DNA of 34,098 nt from an uncultured Bacteroidota bacterium (GTDB lineage Bacteria > Bacteroidota > Bacteroidia > Bacteroidales > 4484-276): contig CAJATL010000357.1 of NCBI GenBank assembly GCA_903944895.1, positions 1 through 34,098 of the forward strand, given 5' to 3'. The position numbers were made by a program, and so were the translations under genes. Of this stretch, positions 34,080-34,098 are shown in pieces; the stretch's first letter is position 1; the number at the start of each line of letters is the position of its first letter. Below the pieces are notes generated by a model. The model searched no databases, had not been told where the DNA came from, and saw nothing but the letters and a program-made list of their open reading frames with translations.

Positions 34080-34098
34080 ATGAAGCAAAGACGACCAG
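34080..34098 (+). CDS. Probable start of a gene running out of the window
   Basis: An ATG at 34080 follows the promoter-like sequence by 33 nt and opens MKQRRP before the window ends. Only six codons are visible, so identity is unknown. It would be divergent from the hypothetical gene at 33282-33863. Confidence 0.35.

Noticed and set aside
1-34098. tRNA, rRNA and SusCD regulators (sigma/anti-sigma, hybrid two-component, SusR-like)
   Set aside because: None were seen when reading the intergenic stretches and frames; a regulator of the SusCD operon may lie left of the window.

Overview
The window reads as a chromosomal segment of a Bacteroidota bacterium, probably of the Bacteroidales/Marinilabiliales type. 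The evidence is a SusC/SusD pair, lipoproteins with Bacteroidota-style lipoboxes, a type IX secretion C-terminal domain, weak or absent Shine-Dalgarno sites, and promoter boxes of the TAnnTTTG class. No rRNA, tRNA, transposase or CRISPR array was seen.

Region 1 (1-15,044, all plus strand) is a polysaccharide-utilisation-type locus packed as one operon. It begins inside a susC gene cut by the window edge. Then come susD, three tandem ADP-ribosylglycohydrolase-fold enzymes, two tandem two-domain esterase-D-like proteins, an inner-membrane GRP/ureide-permease-like transporter and an FN3/YD-repeat lipoprotein. An 18-bp perfect hairpin closes it. Gaps are -4 to 46 nt. The set implies uptake of an acylated, probably furanosyl (ribosyl-like) substrate, its deacylation and glycosidic cleavage in the periplasm or at the surface, and import of the released sugar. 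It resembles from memory the Bacteroides ribose-utilisation (rus) loci, but no kinase or nucleoside hydrolase is present here.

Region 2 (15,085-16,647) holds a DASS/SLC13 anion symporter with hairpins on both sides.

Region 3 (16,826-26,298) is an isoleucine/valine biosynthesis cluster: ilvD, ilvB, ilvN, ilvC and ilvA. In front of ilvD is a textbook-looking transcription attenuator: a 25-codon leader peptide with eight isoleucines, a terminator with a nine-T tract, and a plausible competing antiterminator pairing. Between ilvC and ilvA are dispersed palindromic repeats, a 56-codon broken copy of the 5' end of ilvA, and a T9SS-secreted beta-propeller-like protein gene, which suggests duplication or insertion at the ilvA start.

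Region 4 (26,321-30,063, minus strand) is a three-gene operon: an AlgI-type MBOAT O-acyltransferase, an AlgX/AlgJ-like SGNH partner, and a DUF1295 membrane protein. A promoter is visible upstream.

Region 5 (about 30,100-34,098) is clearly more AT-rich and looks accessory. It has two near-identical 69-aa protein genes around an 84-aa gene, then a 193-aa unknown gene and a 664-aa protein. The last appears to combine RNA polymerase alpha-CTD-like modules, a sigma-70 region-4-like helix-turn-helix and winged-helix modules. A divergent promoter at the right edge probably serves a gene that leaves the window.
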